Numbered from the stretch's first letter, positions 17,275-26,075 are shown. The stretch is 63,117 nucleotides of DNA from an uncultured Flavobacteriales bacterium (GCA_903873905.1 CAIQQJ010000045.1:1-63117), one strand, 5' to 3'. Numbers and translations: made by a program. The notes: generated by a model not told the origin, from the sequence alone.

Positions 17275-18420
17275 ATGGATCAAGGAAATTCCAATCATAC
17301 TTATCAGCAACAGGAAGAAGCGCCGAAAAAATTGCATCCGCTTCATGCCTTGATTCCGAAAGGAGAATATTTTTTCACACCCATTATTCTCAACATAAAC
17401 ATTCTTGTTTTTGTAGCGATGGTTGCATCGGGTGTAAGTCCTATTGTTCCTGATGGAGAAGCATTGATACATTGGGGCGCGAATTATATGCCTTTAACTG
17501 TGAATGGAGAACCATGGCGACTATTCACTTCCATGTTTTTGCACTTCGGCATCATTCACTTGGCAACCAACATGTATGCATTGTACAGCATAGGAAGAAT
17601 GTTGGAACCTTTCATTGGTAAAAACAGATTTCTACTGCTTTATTTATTTGCTGGCCTCGGTGGAAGCGCAGTGAGTTTATGGTGGCACTCCAACAGCATG
17701 AGTGTTGCAGCAGGTGCATCGGGCGCAATTTTCGGTTTGTTTGGAGTTTTTGCTGCTTTACTCACTACAAATCTGATTGAGCAAACCGTGAGAAAACAAT
17801 TGATGAAAAGCATGGCGATGGCAATCGGATTAAATTTGATGATTGGACTTTATGCCGGCATTGATAATTCCGCACATATTGGTGGTTTGATGACTGGAGC
17901 AATGGGCGGATGGTTGAGTTATTTCGATTTGAAATCATGGTACCATCATCGCGTGAAAAAATATACCGGACTGATTATTTCAGGATGCTTAACGGTTTGC
18001 GCAATTATTTTTTTCTGGGTTATCACTCCGAAAATTTCTCCAATGGCAATGCCGCTTTCCGAATCCGAAATTCAAAACATCTTGAAGCGAGCTGATGCTG
18101 AAGAAAGTCGTGCACTTAACTTTTGGGATAAAATGGATTCAACAACAACGACAGATGAATTCCAGAAAAATGTAAGCAAACCTTGGCAACATTATCTTGC
18201 CATTATCGATACCATGCAAGCGCAGCAACTCAATGAGCAGGCTGAAAAAACATTTCCCAAATTAAGAAAATACGTTTTGTGGCGATTGAAAGGTGCTGAA
18301 TATTACGAACGGTCGCAAAAAGAAAAACGTCCTGACCTTCGCGACAGTGCAAATGCCATTATGAAAAAGGCCGACAATACGATTACGGAAATCAATGAGG
18401 AGTTGAAGGAGAAGAAGTAA
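17275..18420 (+). CDS. Rhomboid-family intramembrane serine protease
   Basis: A 381-residue protein with a six-helix rhomboid core in residues about 35-245. The catalytic pair is visible: S149 in GASGAIFG and H201 in IDNSAHIGGLMTG. The L1-loop and TM2 signature HFGIIHLATNMYALYSIGRMLE is also present. After the core there is another membrane helix (GLIISGCLTVCAIIFFWVI) and a C-terminal polar, helical domain of about 120 residues rich in Lys and Glu that I do not recognise. It cleaves membrane-anchored substrates inside the bilayer; the substrate is unknown. Confidence 0.93.
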   Translation: MDQGNSNHTYQQQEEAPKKLHPLHALIPKGEYFFTPIILNINILVFVAMVASGVSPIVPDGEALIHWGANYMPLTVNGEPWRLFTSMFLHFGIIHLATNMYALYSIGRMLEPFIGKNRFLLLYLFAGLGGSAVSLWWHSNSMSVAAGASGAIFGLFGVFAALLTTNLIEQTVRKQLMKSMAMAIGLNLMIGLYAGIDNSAHIGGLMTGAMGGWLSYFDLKSWYHHRVKKYTGLIISGCLTVCAIIFFWVITPKISPMAMPLSESEIQNILKRADAEESRALNFWDKMDSTTTTDEFQKNVSKPWQHYLAIIDTMQAQQLNEQAEKTFPKLRKYVLWRLKGAEYYERSQKEKRPDLRDSANAIMKKADNTITEINEELKEKK

Positions 18421-18480
18421 TTTGATGAGGTAATGAAGTGATGAGTTTTTTTCCCTGCCACCTTTTTGATCACTTCTCTT
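18421..18480. terminator. Word-repeat inverted arms after the rhomboid gene
   Basis: GAAGTGAT (18435-18442) and ATCACTTC (18469-18476) are perfect inverted complements with a T-rich loop, within GATGAGG-type word repeats that begin right after the stop codon. The words resemble those downstream of trmD. Confidence 0.4.
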
Positions 18481-18483
18481 TTT

Positions 18484-18690
18484 AGGGCGTGCCCTTAACA
18501 GGTCGGGCTATTCGCTTCAAGTCCGTCCACCCACATGCCATCGCACTTCGGGCATTCCGCTGCTATCCCTCACGCAAAAAAAAACTTGCCATCCCAACAA
18601 TTCTGTTGGGAACACAGCGTCACAATTTTTTTTCAATCTGCACATCCGCACATCTGAAATCTGCACATCATTTCCCTCACGCAAAAAAGA
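18484..18690 (+). repeat. Dispersed hairpin element, copy B
   Basis: AGGGCGTGCCC opens the element, followed by GGTCGGGCTATTCGCTTCAA and a block ending GCTATCCCTCACGC with nine A residues (to 18584). Next comes the hairpin CCCAACA (18593-18599) / TGTTGGG (18604-18610), here outside the end block, and a second CCCTCACGC with an A-run (18674-18688). This and the preceding word repeat fill the whole 300-bp gap between the convergent rhomboid and queuosine-transporter genes. Confidence 0.75.
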
Positions 18691-18723
18691 AATATCTAAT
18701 TTAGAATGAATTATTTCGCATTT

Positions 18724-19451
18724 TCAAATCGTTTCATTCAACGATTCTTCCGCTACAATTTCTTCCTGCACATGCGCAACTTCCTTGCCCAAATATTTTT
18801 CCGCAATCCAATGGAATAAATAAATTGCTGGAGTCAGTCCAATGGCAATAATTAATTTGATGGTGTAATTAGTAAAGCCCAATTCCCAAAACCCGTGTCC
18901 AGGTGGCATGTTGTGCGGTAATACAAATCCGATATACAAAACGATGAATGAATCGATGAGTTGTGAAATGACCGTGGAGCCAGTTGAACGAAGCCAAATC
19001 ATTTTTCCACCAGTGCGTTTTCTGAAAAACCAAAAAACATAATTATCCACCAATTGAGAAACAAGAAAGGCTACAATGCTTCCAACAATAATCCACAAGC
19101 CTTGTCCAAATACATTATTGAATTCTTGATCGGTCGGCTTTTTCAAAATGGTATTGAATTGCATAGCCGAAAATACAATGAGAAAAGAAAACGCAATCAT
19201 GCAACAAGTGGTTACAGATAATCTTCTCACTACGTTTCGTCCATAAAATTCATTGATAATATCTGTCGCGAGAAAAACAATTGGCCAAGGAAGAATCCCA
19301 ACTACAGCTGCGAAAGTTCCAATTTCAAAACTTCCCAGATGCAGATGAATGAGAAATACCTTGGAACTGATTAATTCAGCGGTAATCGCACTCGTAATGA
19401 AAATGGCAGAGAGCGTGAGTAAGAGTCTTGTTTTTTTGATTGTAACATCAT
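18724..19451 (-). CDS. Queuosine precursor transporter (YhhQ/DUF165), start broken by a homopolymer
   Basis: The conserved YhhQ frame runs from about 19437 down to the stop at 18724 and contains ELISSKVF, EIGTFAAVVGILPWPI, FLTDIINEFYGR and SQLVDNYVFWFFRKRTGG, with about six membrane segments and a Glu-rich tail. This family imports queuosine precursors (preQ0/preQ1). No ATG, GTG or TTG begins the complete frame. Two tandem ATG codons (19451, 19448) lie just upstream in another frame and would join it if the A7 run at 19431-19437 (minus strand) had one more A, giving MMLQSKKTRLLLTL. A GTG at 19230 is in frame but would remove the conserved first third. So this is a sequencing or natural frameshift, or a non-standard start. 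Confidence 0.82.
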
Positions 19452-19491
19452 GGCGGATGATGGAGTTAAGAATTGATTTTTTGAAAATAAA

Positions 19492-20784
19492 TTAGTTTTG
19501 GTTGGATAAGAATGTTTCTATTGTTGTAAAAACTTTTTCCAATTGATCATTTGTAATGCAATATGGTGGTAAGATATAAAGAATATTCCCCAATGGGCGC
19601 AAGATGATTCCGTGTTTTGGAAAAAATTCATGCACACGATCCGCAAGTGGATTTAGATATTCGGTGGCTTCGGGTGTTTTTATTTCAAGCGCCAGAATTG
19701 TTCCAAAACTTCTTGCCTCATTTACTGATTTGTTTTTCGAAAATTTTTCACAAGCATTTTTCATGGACGAGGAAATATTCTCAATTGCATTCCAACATTC
19801 ATTTTTCTCCAACAAATCCAAACTCGCCAATGCGGCTGTGCATGCAATTGGATTTGCAGTATAGGAATGTCCGTGAAAAAAAGTTTTCGTTTTATCAAAA
19901 GTAAGAAACGCTGTATGAATTTTTTCTGTGCAAACCGTAGTTCCCATTGGAAGAAAACCTCCTGTCAATCCTTTTGACAGACAAACAATGTCCGCCTTAT
20001 TGACGCAATAATCTGTCGCGAACATTTTTCCTGTTCTGCCAAATCCAGTCATAACTTCATCAGCAATTGCAATGACATTTTTTGATTTACATTTTCCAAT
20101 CAAAACATCCAAGGCTTTAGCTTCATACATTACCATTCCACCCGCACCTTGAATCAAGGGTTCGAAAATAAACGCCGCTACATCATCCTTCTGCAAGGCA
20201 TTGTCCATCGCTAAAAAACTTTTTTCTTCGCAACCTTTCAATGGAACAGGAATGTGAATGACTTCAAACAACATTTTATCAAAGGCTTGAGAAAAAACAT
20301 TCCTCGCTCCTACCGACATACTTCCAAACGTATCGCCATGGTATCCATTTTCGAACGCTACCACTTTTATTCTTGGACGATCGGAATTGTGCCAATATTG
20401 AAAAGCCATTTTCAGTGCTACTTCCACTGCAGTGGAACCATCATCGGAATAAAAAACCTTGTTCAGGTAAGGTAAATGACCAAGTAAACGTTCAGCAAGT
20501 AAGACTGCAGGTTCATGCGTGTAGCCGGAAAATAGAACATGTTCAAGATTTTTCAGTTGCGCTGAAATTTTTTCCGCTAGGTAAGGTTGCGCATGTCCAT
20601 GCAAATTCACCCACCAGGAAGCAATTGCATCTATATAGGAATTCCCTTCTTCATCAAACAACAATGCGCCATCTCCACGCACAATAGCGACAGGAGGCAT
20701 TACATTAAGTTGTGGAGTGAAAGGATGCCAAATTGAAATTACATCTCGCTCTGAAAGGGAATTTTTCGCTCTGCTCATTTTCAA
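19492..20784 (-). CDS. bioA: Adenosylmethionine-8-amino-7-oxononanoate aminotransferase
   Basis: A 430-residue PLP enzyme of class III that converts KAPA to DAPA in biotin synthesis with SAM as amino donor. Visible motifs are SIWHPFTPQ at the start, ASWWVNLHGHAQP, YSDDGSTAVEVALKMA, the Asp of IADEVMTGFGRTG, and the PLP lysine K271 in LSKGLTGGFLPMG. It belongs to the minus-strand biotin operon, 55 bp after bioD. The stop codon is shared in frame with the region just before the queuosine-transporter gene. Confidence 0.96.
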   Translation of the reverse strand: MKMSRAKNSLSERDVISIWHPFTPQLNVMPPVAIVRGDGALLFDEEGNSYIDAIASWWVNLHGHAQPYLAEKISAQLKNLEHVLFSGYTHEPAVLLAERLLGHLPYLNKVFYSDDGSTAVEVALKMAFQYWHNSDRPRIKVVAFENGYHGDTFGSMSVGARNVFSQAFDKMLFEVIHIPVPLKGCEEKSFLAMDNALQKDDVAAFIFEPLIQGAGGMVMYEAKALDVLIGKCKSKNVIAIADEVMTGFGRTGKMFATDYCVNKADIVCLSKGLTGGFLPMGTTVCTEKIHTAFLTFDKTKTFFHGHSYTANPIACTAALASLDLLEKNECWNAIENISSSMKNACEKFSKNKSVNEARSFGTILALEIKTPEATEYLNPLADRVHEFFPKHGIILRPLGNILYILPPYCITNDQLEKVFTTIETFLSNQN

Positions 20785-20839
20785 TAATTCAACAATTCAA
20801 AAATTGAATGCTAATTTGTTTATTCTAAAAATTATTGAA

Positions 20840-21454
20840 TCAAAGATTTTCCTTAAACAGTGCAGCGTATTTGCTGACGATTTCTTTATTGATCACACTT
20901 TCCTTGTTAATGCGTCCAAGACATTTCAAACCACTATAAGAAAGTATGATGTTTTCAGAAAGTTTGTGCGAAGGACCATTAAAAACGATTCCGAGCACTG
21001 GAATATTCCGAGTGCGCAAGGCATCAATTGTCAAAAGAGAATGATTAATGCTTCCAAGATAATTCTGAATGACAAGAACCGCTTCTGCTTTTAATTTTAT
21101 AATAATATCAACAATGAATTCCTTGTCGTTCAATGGAACCATCAAGCCACCAGCTCCCTCAATGATGAGTGTATTGTTCGTTGCAGGAGGAATGATATTT
21201 GCAAGTGTAATATGTTGCCCTTCGAGTTCAGCTGCAGCATGAGGCGACATATATTGTTTTAAAACATAACTTTCAGGATGGATAACAGTTTTTGAATTGC
21301 TGATATATTTTTGAAGTTTATCGGAATCTGTTGAGAAAAAACTCCCCGTTTGAACAGGCTTCCAATAATCAGCATGCAGCGCCTCGCAAAGAATTGCAGA
21401 GACTACCGTTTTGCCAACATCGGTTCCAATTCCAGTGACAAATATTTTTCTCAT
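20840..21454 (-). CDS. bioD: Dethiobiotin synthetase
   Basis: A 204-residue ATP-dependent carboxylase that closes the ureido ring of dethiobiotin. The P-loop GIGTDVGKT is at residues 8-16, followed by YWKPVQTG and the Mg/substrate stretch IEGAGGLMVPL. The protein is slightly short but complete. It is positioned between bioF and bioA, matching the order of pathway steps. Confidence 0.95.
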   Translation of the reverse strand: MRKIFVTGIGTDVGKTVVSAILCEALHADYWKPVQTGSFFSTDSDKLQKYISNSKTVIHPESYVLKQYMSPHAAAELEGQHITLANIIPPATNNTLIIEGAGGLMVPLNDKEFIVDIIIKLKAEAVLVIQNYLGSINHSLLTIDALRTRNIPVLGIVFNGPSHKLSENIILSYSGLKCLGRINKESVINKEIVSKYAALFKENL

Positions 21455-21508
21455 AACTATGGATCAAGTGATATACCAAATGTCGTGATTAGATTCCTTA
21501 AACCAAAA

Positions 21509-22663
21509 TCAGGAAGCCTCTGCAATTATTCTCAATAATTCGTCAATTTCCAAAGGATGATTGTATGCATGAATGACAACCCGCAATCGTTCTTCTCCCT
21601 CTGCAACGGTTGGAGAAAGTATAGCTCTAACATCCAAATTATTTTCAGCACATTTTGCAGAAATCCTTTTTGCATTTTCATTTCCTCGAAGCAAAATACC
21701 TTGAATTGGACTATTGGAGGCAAGAAGATTGATGGATGAATATTGCTCGGCTTGTTCTCTAAAATAATTCACGAATGAAAATAATTGTTTTCGTAATTGA
21801 TCCTGTTTGCCGATATTCTGAACTGCCATTTTTATTACTGCCAAATCGTGAATAGGCAATGCTGTTGTATAAATAAAGGGTCGGGCAAAATTGACCAGAT
21901 AATCATGCAGCAATGTGCTTCCAGCAACTACCGCACCATGACAACCTGCTGCTTTACCAAATGTCAATAAACGCGCGAAAATTCTTGCATGCAAATTTTT
22001 AGCGACAGCAATTCCTTCTCCCTTTTCTCCATACAAACCATTCGAATGTGCCTCATCGAGGATGAATGCTGCATTGTATTTTTCACAAAGGGTAACCAAT
22101 TCCTCAAGCGGACATTCATCACCATCCATCGAATAAACAGCCTCAGCGGCAACATAAACTGTGCCTGTAGATTTTTTTAGAAGCTCTTCCAGATTTGAAA
22201 GATCATTATGCGTAAAACTCCATGATTTTGCAGTTGACATTCGAATGCCATCACGAACGGAAGCATGAATCAATTCATCGTAAAGAATTGTATCGCCACG
22301 TTTGGGAATGGAAGAGAACAATGCAATGTTGGCGGTGTAACCAGAATTAAAAAGCAAAACAGACTCTGATTTATAAAATACGGCAAGTTCGTTTTCCAAT
22401 TCTTGCGCGTAATCGGAATCTCCTGCAAGTAAACGCGAGCCACCAGAACCAATTAACTGATGATTACCAAAGGATTTTAATCTTTTCCATTCAGCCTCCA
22501 CTTCTCGTAATACAGTTTCCGATCGAGCCAATCCAAGATAATCATTGGAACAAAAATCGATCATTGATGAATTCGCAGGAATTAATTTACGAATGGAATG
22601 GGAAGCACGGCGTTCCTCGAGTTTATCCGCCATTTTCTGTTCAGCAGAAAAATTTGAAACCAT
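21509..22663 (-). CDS. bioF: 8-amino-7-oxononanoate synthase
   Basis: A 384-residue PLP-dependent alpha-oxoamine synthase that condenses pimeloyl thioester with alanine. It has FCSNDYLGLA, GSGGSRLLAG, the Asp of LDEAHSNGLYG, and the PLP lysine K237 in TFGKAAGCHGAVVAGS, where a Gly-Cys-His-Gly follows as in the family. The ATG at 22663 lies 5 bp after the outer-membrane-protein stop, so the two are translationally close. It belongs to the oxoamine-synthase family, so KBL (glycine C-acetyltransferase) was considered, but the operon context favours BioF. Confidence 0.93.
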   Translation of the reverse strand: MVSNFSAEQKMADKLEERRASHSIRKLIPANSSMIDFCSNDYLGLARSETVLREVEAEWKRLKSFGNHQLIGSGGSRLLAGDSDYAQELENELAVFYKSESVLLFNSGYTANIALFSSIPKRGDTILYDELIHASVRDGIRMSTAKSWSFTHNDLSNLEELLKKSTGTVYVAAEAVYSMDGDECPLEELVTLCEKYNAAFILDEAHSNGLYGEKGEGIAVAKNLHARIFARLLTFGKAAGCHGAVVAGSTLLHDYLVNFARPFIYTTALPIHDLAVIKMAVQNIGKQDQLRKQLFSFVNYFREQAEQYSSINLLASNSPIQGILLRGNENAKRISAKCAENNLDVRAILSPTVAEGEERLRVVIHAYNHPLEIDELLRIIAEAS

Positions 22664-22668
22664 AAATT

Positions 22669-23406
22669 TTACTTGTACGGATCAGCCATAGAAGGATCGA
22701 TACGAATACCGATCATTCCGCTATAGGTCCAGATATTGTGAACAATAGATCCACCCGGATCAACTGCTGGATTCTTGAAATATTTGTATTCAGCCATTGG
22801 CTGCAAAAAGAAAAAGAATCCTGGATACAATTGTATGTCAGCTACAGGACTAACAGTAAAGAACATACTGTTCGCCATCGCATCGCTTCCGAAAAGATTG
22901 ATTCGATCCACATTATTGAAACTGAAAAATCCTACTCGACCATTCGCACTCAATGAAAAACGTGAGCGAGCTGTAGGCCAGAATGGAAATTCACATTGAA
23001 CAAACATTTTATCGAATCGAAAACTCTCATCATAAAGAATTACCTGGCTCGTTGTAACCGTTTGTTTCACTTCCAATTTGGTAAGGAAAAATTTCTCGAA
23101 ATTCATCCCAAGACCAAGGCGAAAATTATTTATCGGACAAAGAACATTCAAATCGTAAAAAGTAGTGGCGTTGTTCGCGCGGAATTTAAATGTTCCCGTT
23201 TCAAGCGTTGTGCCCTGCTTATCATAAATGGAAGAATGCGTCAATTGGGAATACCAATAGGCCTGACCAACACCATAACCAACAGAAAGAAAATATTTCT
23301 CGTTATTCTGACTGGGCTGCGAATACCAATGCATCTGAAACTGCGCGAAACAATTTCCACTGATCAGTAAGGCAATCAAGACCAATAAGCGGAAAGTTTT
23401 TTTCAA
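22669..23406 (-). CDS. Uncharacterised outer-membrane beta-barrel-like protein inside the biotin operon
   Basis: A 245-residue protein with a Sec signal peptide (residues 1-21, ending NCFAQ). The mature part is rich in alternating polar/hydrophobic strands with aromatic residues (YFLSVGYGVGQAYWYS, FRLGLGMNFEKFF, RFSLSANGRVGFFSF, FFFFLQPMAEYKYF) and ends in a strand followed by a short tail, as in small outer-membrane barrels. I do not recognise a named family. Its position is notable: 12 bp after bioB and 5 bp before bioF, within the biotin operon. It could serve export or uptake of a biotin-related compound, or be a passenger. Confidence 0.72.
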   Translation of the reverse strand: MKKTFRLLVLIALLISGNCFAQFQMHWYSQPSQNNEKYFLSVGYGVGQAYWYSQLTHSSIYDKQGTTLETGTFKFRANNATTFYDLNVLCPINNFRLGLGMNFEKFFLTKLEVKQTVTTSQVILYDESFRFDKMFVQCEFPFWPTARSRFSLSANGRVGFFSFNNVDRINLFGSDAMANSMFFTVSPVADIQLYPGFFFFLQPMAEYKYFKNPAVDPGGSIVHNIWTYSGMIGIRIDPSMADPYK

Positions 23407-23418
23407 ACTGTTTCTGGA

Positions 23419-24426
23419 TTATTTTGTTTCAGATATATTTTCGCCTACAGCAGTTTTCATTCGACCGAATTTAAATGCTGCACTAGGTTTCAATCCAAGA
23501 TTTTCAAACAACGCGACATCCTCATTGATTGAAGGATTCGGTGTTGTCAATAATTTATCTCCTGCAAAAATGGAATTTGCTCCTGAAAGAAAACACAAGG
23601 CTTGTCCTTCTTGACTCATGCCCAATCTTCCAGCTGATAAACGTACTGCCGATTTCGGCATCACAATTCTCGCCGTTGCAATCATGCGTACCATATCCCA
23701 AATTGGAACAAGGGGTTGATTTTCCATTGGCGTTCCTTCAACAGGTACCAAAGAATTAATCGGAACGGATTCTGGATGTGGATCCAATCCACTTAATGTT
23801 TTCAGCATTCCCAAACGATCATCAATGGATTCTCCCATTCCAATAATGCCACCGGAACAAATTGTCATTCCCGCTTTTCTAACATTTTTCAATGTATTCA
23901 AACGGTCATCATATGTTCTTGTTGTGATTACTTCGCTATAAAATTCTTCAGAAGTATCGAGATTGTGATTGTAAGCGTAAACGCCTGCATCGGATAATTT
24001 CTGCGCTTGCTCTTCTGTCAACATTCCCATTGTGCAACAAACTTCCATGTCAATTGCATTGATGGATTTCACCATTTCCAACACATTGTCGAAATCGGAA
24101 TTATCGCGAACTTCTCGCCATGCAGCACCTAAGCACATGCGCGAAGCTCCTCCTAATTTTGCTTTTTCTGCAAGGCCACGCACTTCTTCAACGCCCATTA
24201 TTTTATGGACTTTAACTTCTGTATGATGCCTTGCCGATTGAGGGCAATAACCGCAATCTTCAGAACAGCCTCCTGTCTTAACAGAGATCAGTGAACTGAT
24301 TTGAACTTCCAGCGGATTGTGATATTGTCTATGAATAGTTGCTGCGCGAAATATCAACTCCATCAAGGGAGTATTATAAATATTCAGCAACTCTTCTCTT
24401 GACCAGTTGTGTCGGATGTCTTTCAT
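23419..24426 (-). CDS. bioB: Biotin synthase
   Basis: A 335-residue radical-SAM enzyme that inserts sulfur into dethiobiotin. The [4Fe-4S] cysteines are C54, C58 and C61 in [14 protein letters not shown]. The family motifs [29 protein letters not shown] and SAGRLGM are present, including the conserved Arg of the auxiliary [2Fe-2S] site region. It is the first gene of the biotin operon; a TATCTTTG box (24444-24451 on the minus strand) 17 bp before the ATG is a possible -7 element. Confidence 0.97.
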   Translation of the reverse strand: MKDIRHNWSREELLNIYNTPLMELIFRAATIHRQYHNPLEVQISSLISVKTGGCSEDCGYCPQSARHHTEVKVHKIMGVEEVRGLAEKAKLGGASRMCLGAAWREVRDNSDFDNVLEMVKSINAIDMEVCCTMGMLTEEQAQKLSDAGVYAYNHNLDTSEEFYSEVITTRTYDDRLNTLKNVRKAGMTICSGGIIGMGESIDDRLGMLKTLSGLDPHPESVPINSLVPVEGTPMENQPLVPIWDMVRMIATARIVMPKSAVRLSAGRLGMSQEGQALCFLSGANSIFAGDKLLTTPNPSINEDVALFENLGLKPSAAFKFGRMKTAVGENISETK

Positions 24427-24443
24427 AAAATTTGCCTGATTAC

Positions 24444-24451
24444 CAAAGATA
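24444..24451 (-). promoter_or_regulatory. TAnnTTTG box before bioB
   Basis: TATCTTTG on the minus strand matches the Bacteroidota -7 consensus 17 bp upstream of bioB. No properly spaced TTG is seen, and no clear inverted repeat resembling a BirA operator was found. Confidence 0.45.
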
Positions 24452-24725
24452 GTAAATTAGTTCGGAGTTAGGAGTGATGCGTTCGGAGGTTAATTTTTAA
24501 GGAAATAGCAATGATTTTTGTGATTTGGAGCGCAACAATTGATGCAATAAATTTCGTTCTCTCCTGCTTTCCCTATTGCAAGCTTACATCCCAAAGCAAA
24601 GCTTGCGTGGCTAAGGCATGGCAAAGCGGTCAATCAGGGCTAATAAATCAAACACCTGTTCAACAAATTATCTGTGCTTTTTTTTCTCAGCTAAAACCTG
24701 CACAATCTGTGGTTATCTTTGTCCC
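24452..24725. other. Intergenic gap between bioB and trmD without a credible gene
   Basis: The gap between the divergent bioB and trmD genes holds an AAGCTT-containing inverted pair (around 24579 and 24600), a T-tract near 24678, and the TATCTTTG box before trmD. An open frame spanning 24511-24765 has no recognisable domain, no ribosome site and overlaps trmD in another frame, so it is not called. Confidence 0.5.
24714..24721 (+). promoter_or_regulatory. TAnnTTTG box immediately before trmD
   Basis: TATCTTTG ends only 4 bp before the trmD ATG. If used as the -7 element the transcript would begin at or next to the start codon (leaderless). No TTG is found at the normal distance. Confidence 0.4.
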
Positions 24726-25400
24726 ATGCGAATTGATATCATTTCAGTTGTCCCCGATCTTTTAAAAAGTCCATTCGAACATTCCATCATGAAGCGCGCA
24801 CAAACAAAAGGCGTGGCAGAAGTTCATCTCGTTAACCTCCGCGATTATTCCACCGATAAACACAAATCAGTTGATGATTATGCTTTCGGTGGTGGTGCTG
24901 GAATGGTCATGCAAATAGAACCAATCGCTGCATGCATTGAAGATTTGAAAAGCATAAGAGATTATGATGAGGTAATATACATGTCACCCGATGGAGAATT
25001 GTTTGATCAACCATTGGCGAATCGACTTTCTACTTTGAAAAACATCATCCTTCTCTGTGGCCATTACAAAGGCGTTGACGAGCGAGTTCGTGAGCACTTG
25101 ATTACGCGTGAAATTTCTGTTGGCAATTATGTTTTGTCTGGCGGAGAATTGGCCGCAGCCGTAATTGCCGATGCAATCATCCGATTAATACCTGGAGTTC
25201 TCAACGATGAAACTTCCGCCCTGAGCGATTCATTCCAAGATAATTTAATTGCACCGCCTGTTTACACAAGACCCGCAGAGTTTCGCGGCTGGAAGGTCCC
25301 AGAAATTTTGCTTTCGGGACATGAGGAAAAAATCCGACAATGGAGATTAGATCGTTCGGTGGAAAGAACGCAAGAAAGAAGACCTGAACTGCTCAAATAG
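24726..25400 (+). CDS. trmD: tRNA (guanine-N1-)-methyltransferase TrmD
   Basis: A 224-residue SPOUT methyltransferase that makes m1G37 in tRNA and prevents frameshifting. The ATG at 24726 begins the standard [13 protein letters not shown] start; longer upstream readings are not conserved. Motifs include [33 protein letters not shown] (trefoil-knot SAM loop), [16 protein letters not shown] and the tail [13 protein letters not shown]. As in many bacteria it lies before rplS, but an octamer-repeat array and a strong separate promoter divide the two here. Confidence 0.97.
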   Translation: MRIDIISVVPDLLKSPFEHSIMKRAQTKGVAEVHLVNLRDYSTDKHKSVDDYAFGGGAGMVMQIEPIAACIEDLKSIRDYDEVIYMSPDGELFDQPLANRLSTLKNIILLCGHYKGVDERVREHLITREISVGNYVLSGGELAAAVIADAIIRLIPGVLNDETSALSDSFQDNLIAPPVYTRPAEFRGWKVPEILLSGHEEKIRQWRLDRSVERTQERRPELLK

Positions 25401-25562
25401 TGATTGGGTGATGAGGGAATTGTATCGAGGGAATTAATAATGAATTTTAGCAAATTACTTCATCGCCCAATCACTCCATCACTTAACCACCCAATCACTC
25501 AATCACTCAATCACTCAATCACTTAATCACCCAATCACTTAATCACTTAATCACCTCATCTC
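25399..25562. repeat. Octamer word array with inverted left arm downstream of trmD
   Basis: Just after the trmD stop, AGTGATTGGGTG (25399-25410) is the exact reverse complement of CACCCAATCACT at 25488-25499. The right side (25461-25562) is a tandem array of the 8-bp word YYAATCAC with varying pyrimidines, about ten units. The same word occurs at 31-62. The structure could fold into several alternative hairpins and separate trmD from rplS. Confidence 0.7.
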
Positions 25563-25585
25563 ACCAGTATTTTGTAAGCAAGCCC

Positions 25586-25614
25586 TTGTATTTTCCCCAA
25601 AAACCCTATATTTG
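25586..25614 (+). promoter_or_regulatory. Bacteroidota-type promoter of rplS
   Basis: TTG (25586-25588), an 18-nt spacer and TATATTTG (25607-25614) match the TTG-N18-19-TAnnTTTG form. The leader to the ATG at 25651 would be about 30 nt. Confidence 0.8.
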
Positions 25615-25650
25615 CATCCCTTTTCAGAATAAACATAAAAAATATTGACC

Positions 25651-26022
25651 ATGAATTTAATGCAATACGTTGAAGAACAATTGATTACTAAGTCAAAACA
25701 CCCTGATTTCAAAGGTGGAGACACAGTAACAGTCCATTATAAAATTAAAGAAGGCGAAAAAGAACGCGTTCAGATGTTTACAGGTGTTGTTTTACAACGT
25801 CGTGGACATGGTCCTGTTGAGTCTTTCACTGTTCGCAAAATGTCAAACGGTGTTGGAGTTGAACGTATTTTCCCAGTAAACTCTCCTTATATCGAGAAAA
25901 TCGATATCAAGAAAAAAGGTGTTGTTCGTCGCGCTCGTATTTTCTACCTACGCGAATTGACTGGAAAGAAAGCTCGTATCCAAGAGAAAATTCAAGTTGC
26001 AGAAGTAGCACCAACAGCATAG
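25651..26022 (+). CDS. rplS: 50S ribosomal protein L19 (bL19)
   Basis: A 123-residue bL19 starting at the ATG at 25651 (an in-frame TTG 6 bp upstream is unlikely). It has the family blocks FKGGDTVTVHYKIKEG, QMFTGVVLQRRG, FTVRKMSNGVGVERIFPVNSP and VVRRARIFYLRELTGKKARIQE. It sits at the 30S/50S interface. It has its own promoter and is followed by a terminator. Confidence 0.97.
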   Translation: MNLMQYVEEQLITKSKHPDFKGGDTVTVHYKIKEGEKERVQMFTGVVLQRRGHGPVESFTVRKMSNGVGVERIFPVNSPYIEKIDIKKKGVVRRARIFYLRELTGKKARIQEKIQVAEVAPTA

Positions 26023-26040
26023 GATTTTATATCACGCGCA

Positions 26041-26075
26041 AAAGCCTGATTGTTCTTGAACAGTCGGGCTTTTTT
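26041..26075 (+). terminator. Rho-independent terminator of rplS
   Basis: AAGCCTGATTGTT and AACAGTCGGGCTT pair (with two G-U) around a CTTG loop and are followed by six T residues, 19 bp after the rplS stop. Confidence 0.9.

Noticed and set aside
17275-18420. Rhomboid pseudogene lacking its active site
   Set aside because: Both catalytic residues (S149, H201) and the core helices are intact, so it was kept as an active protease.
18489-18704. Open reading frame of 71 codons within element copy B
   Set aside because: It lies entirely inside the repeat and shows no protein-like conservation pattern.
24511-24765. 84-codon open frame before trmD
   Set aside because: It overlaps trmD in another frame, has no signal or domain, and sits in a gap with regulatory-type sequence.
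25461-25562. Possible CRISPR array
   Set aside because: Units are 8 bp with no spacers, and there are no cas genes in the window.
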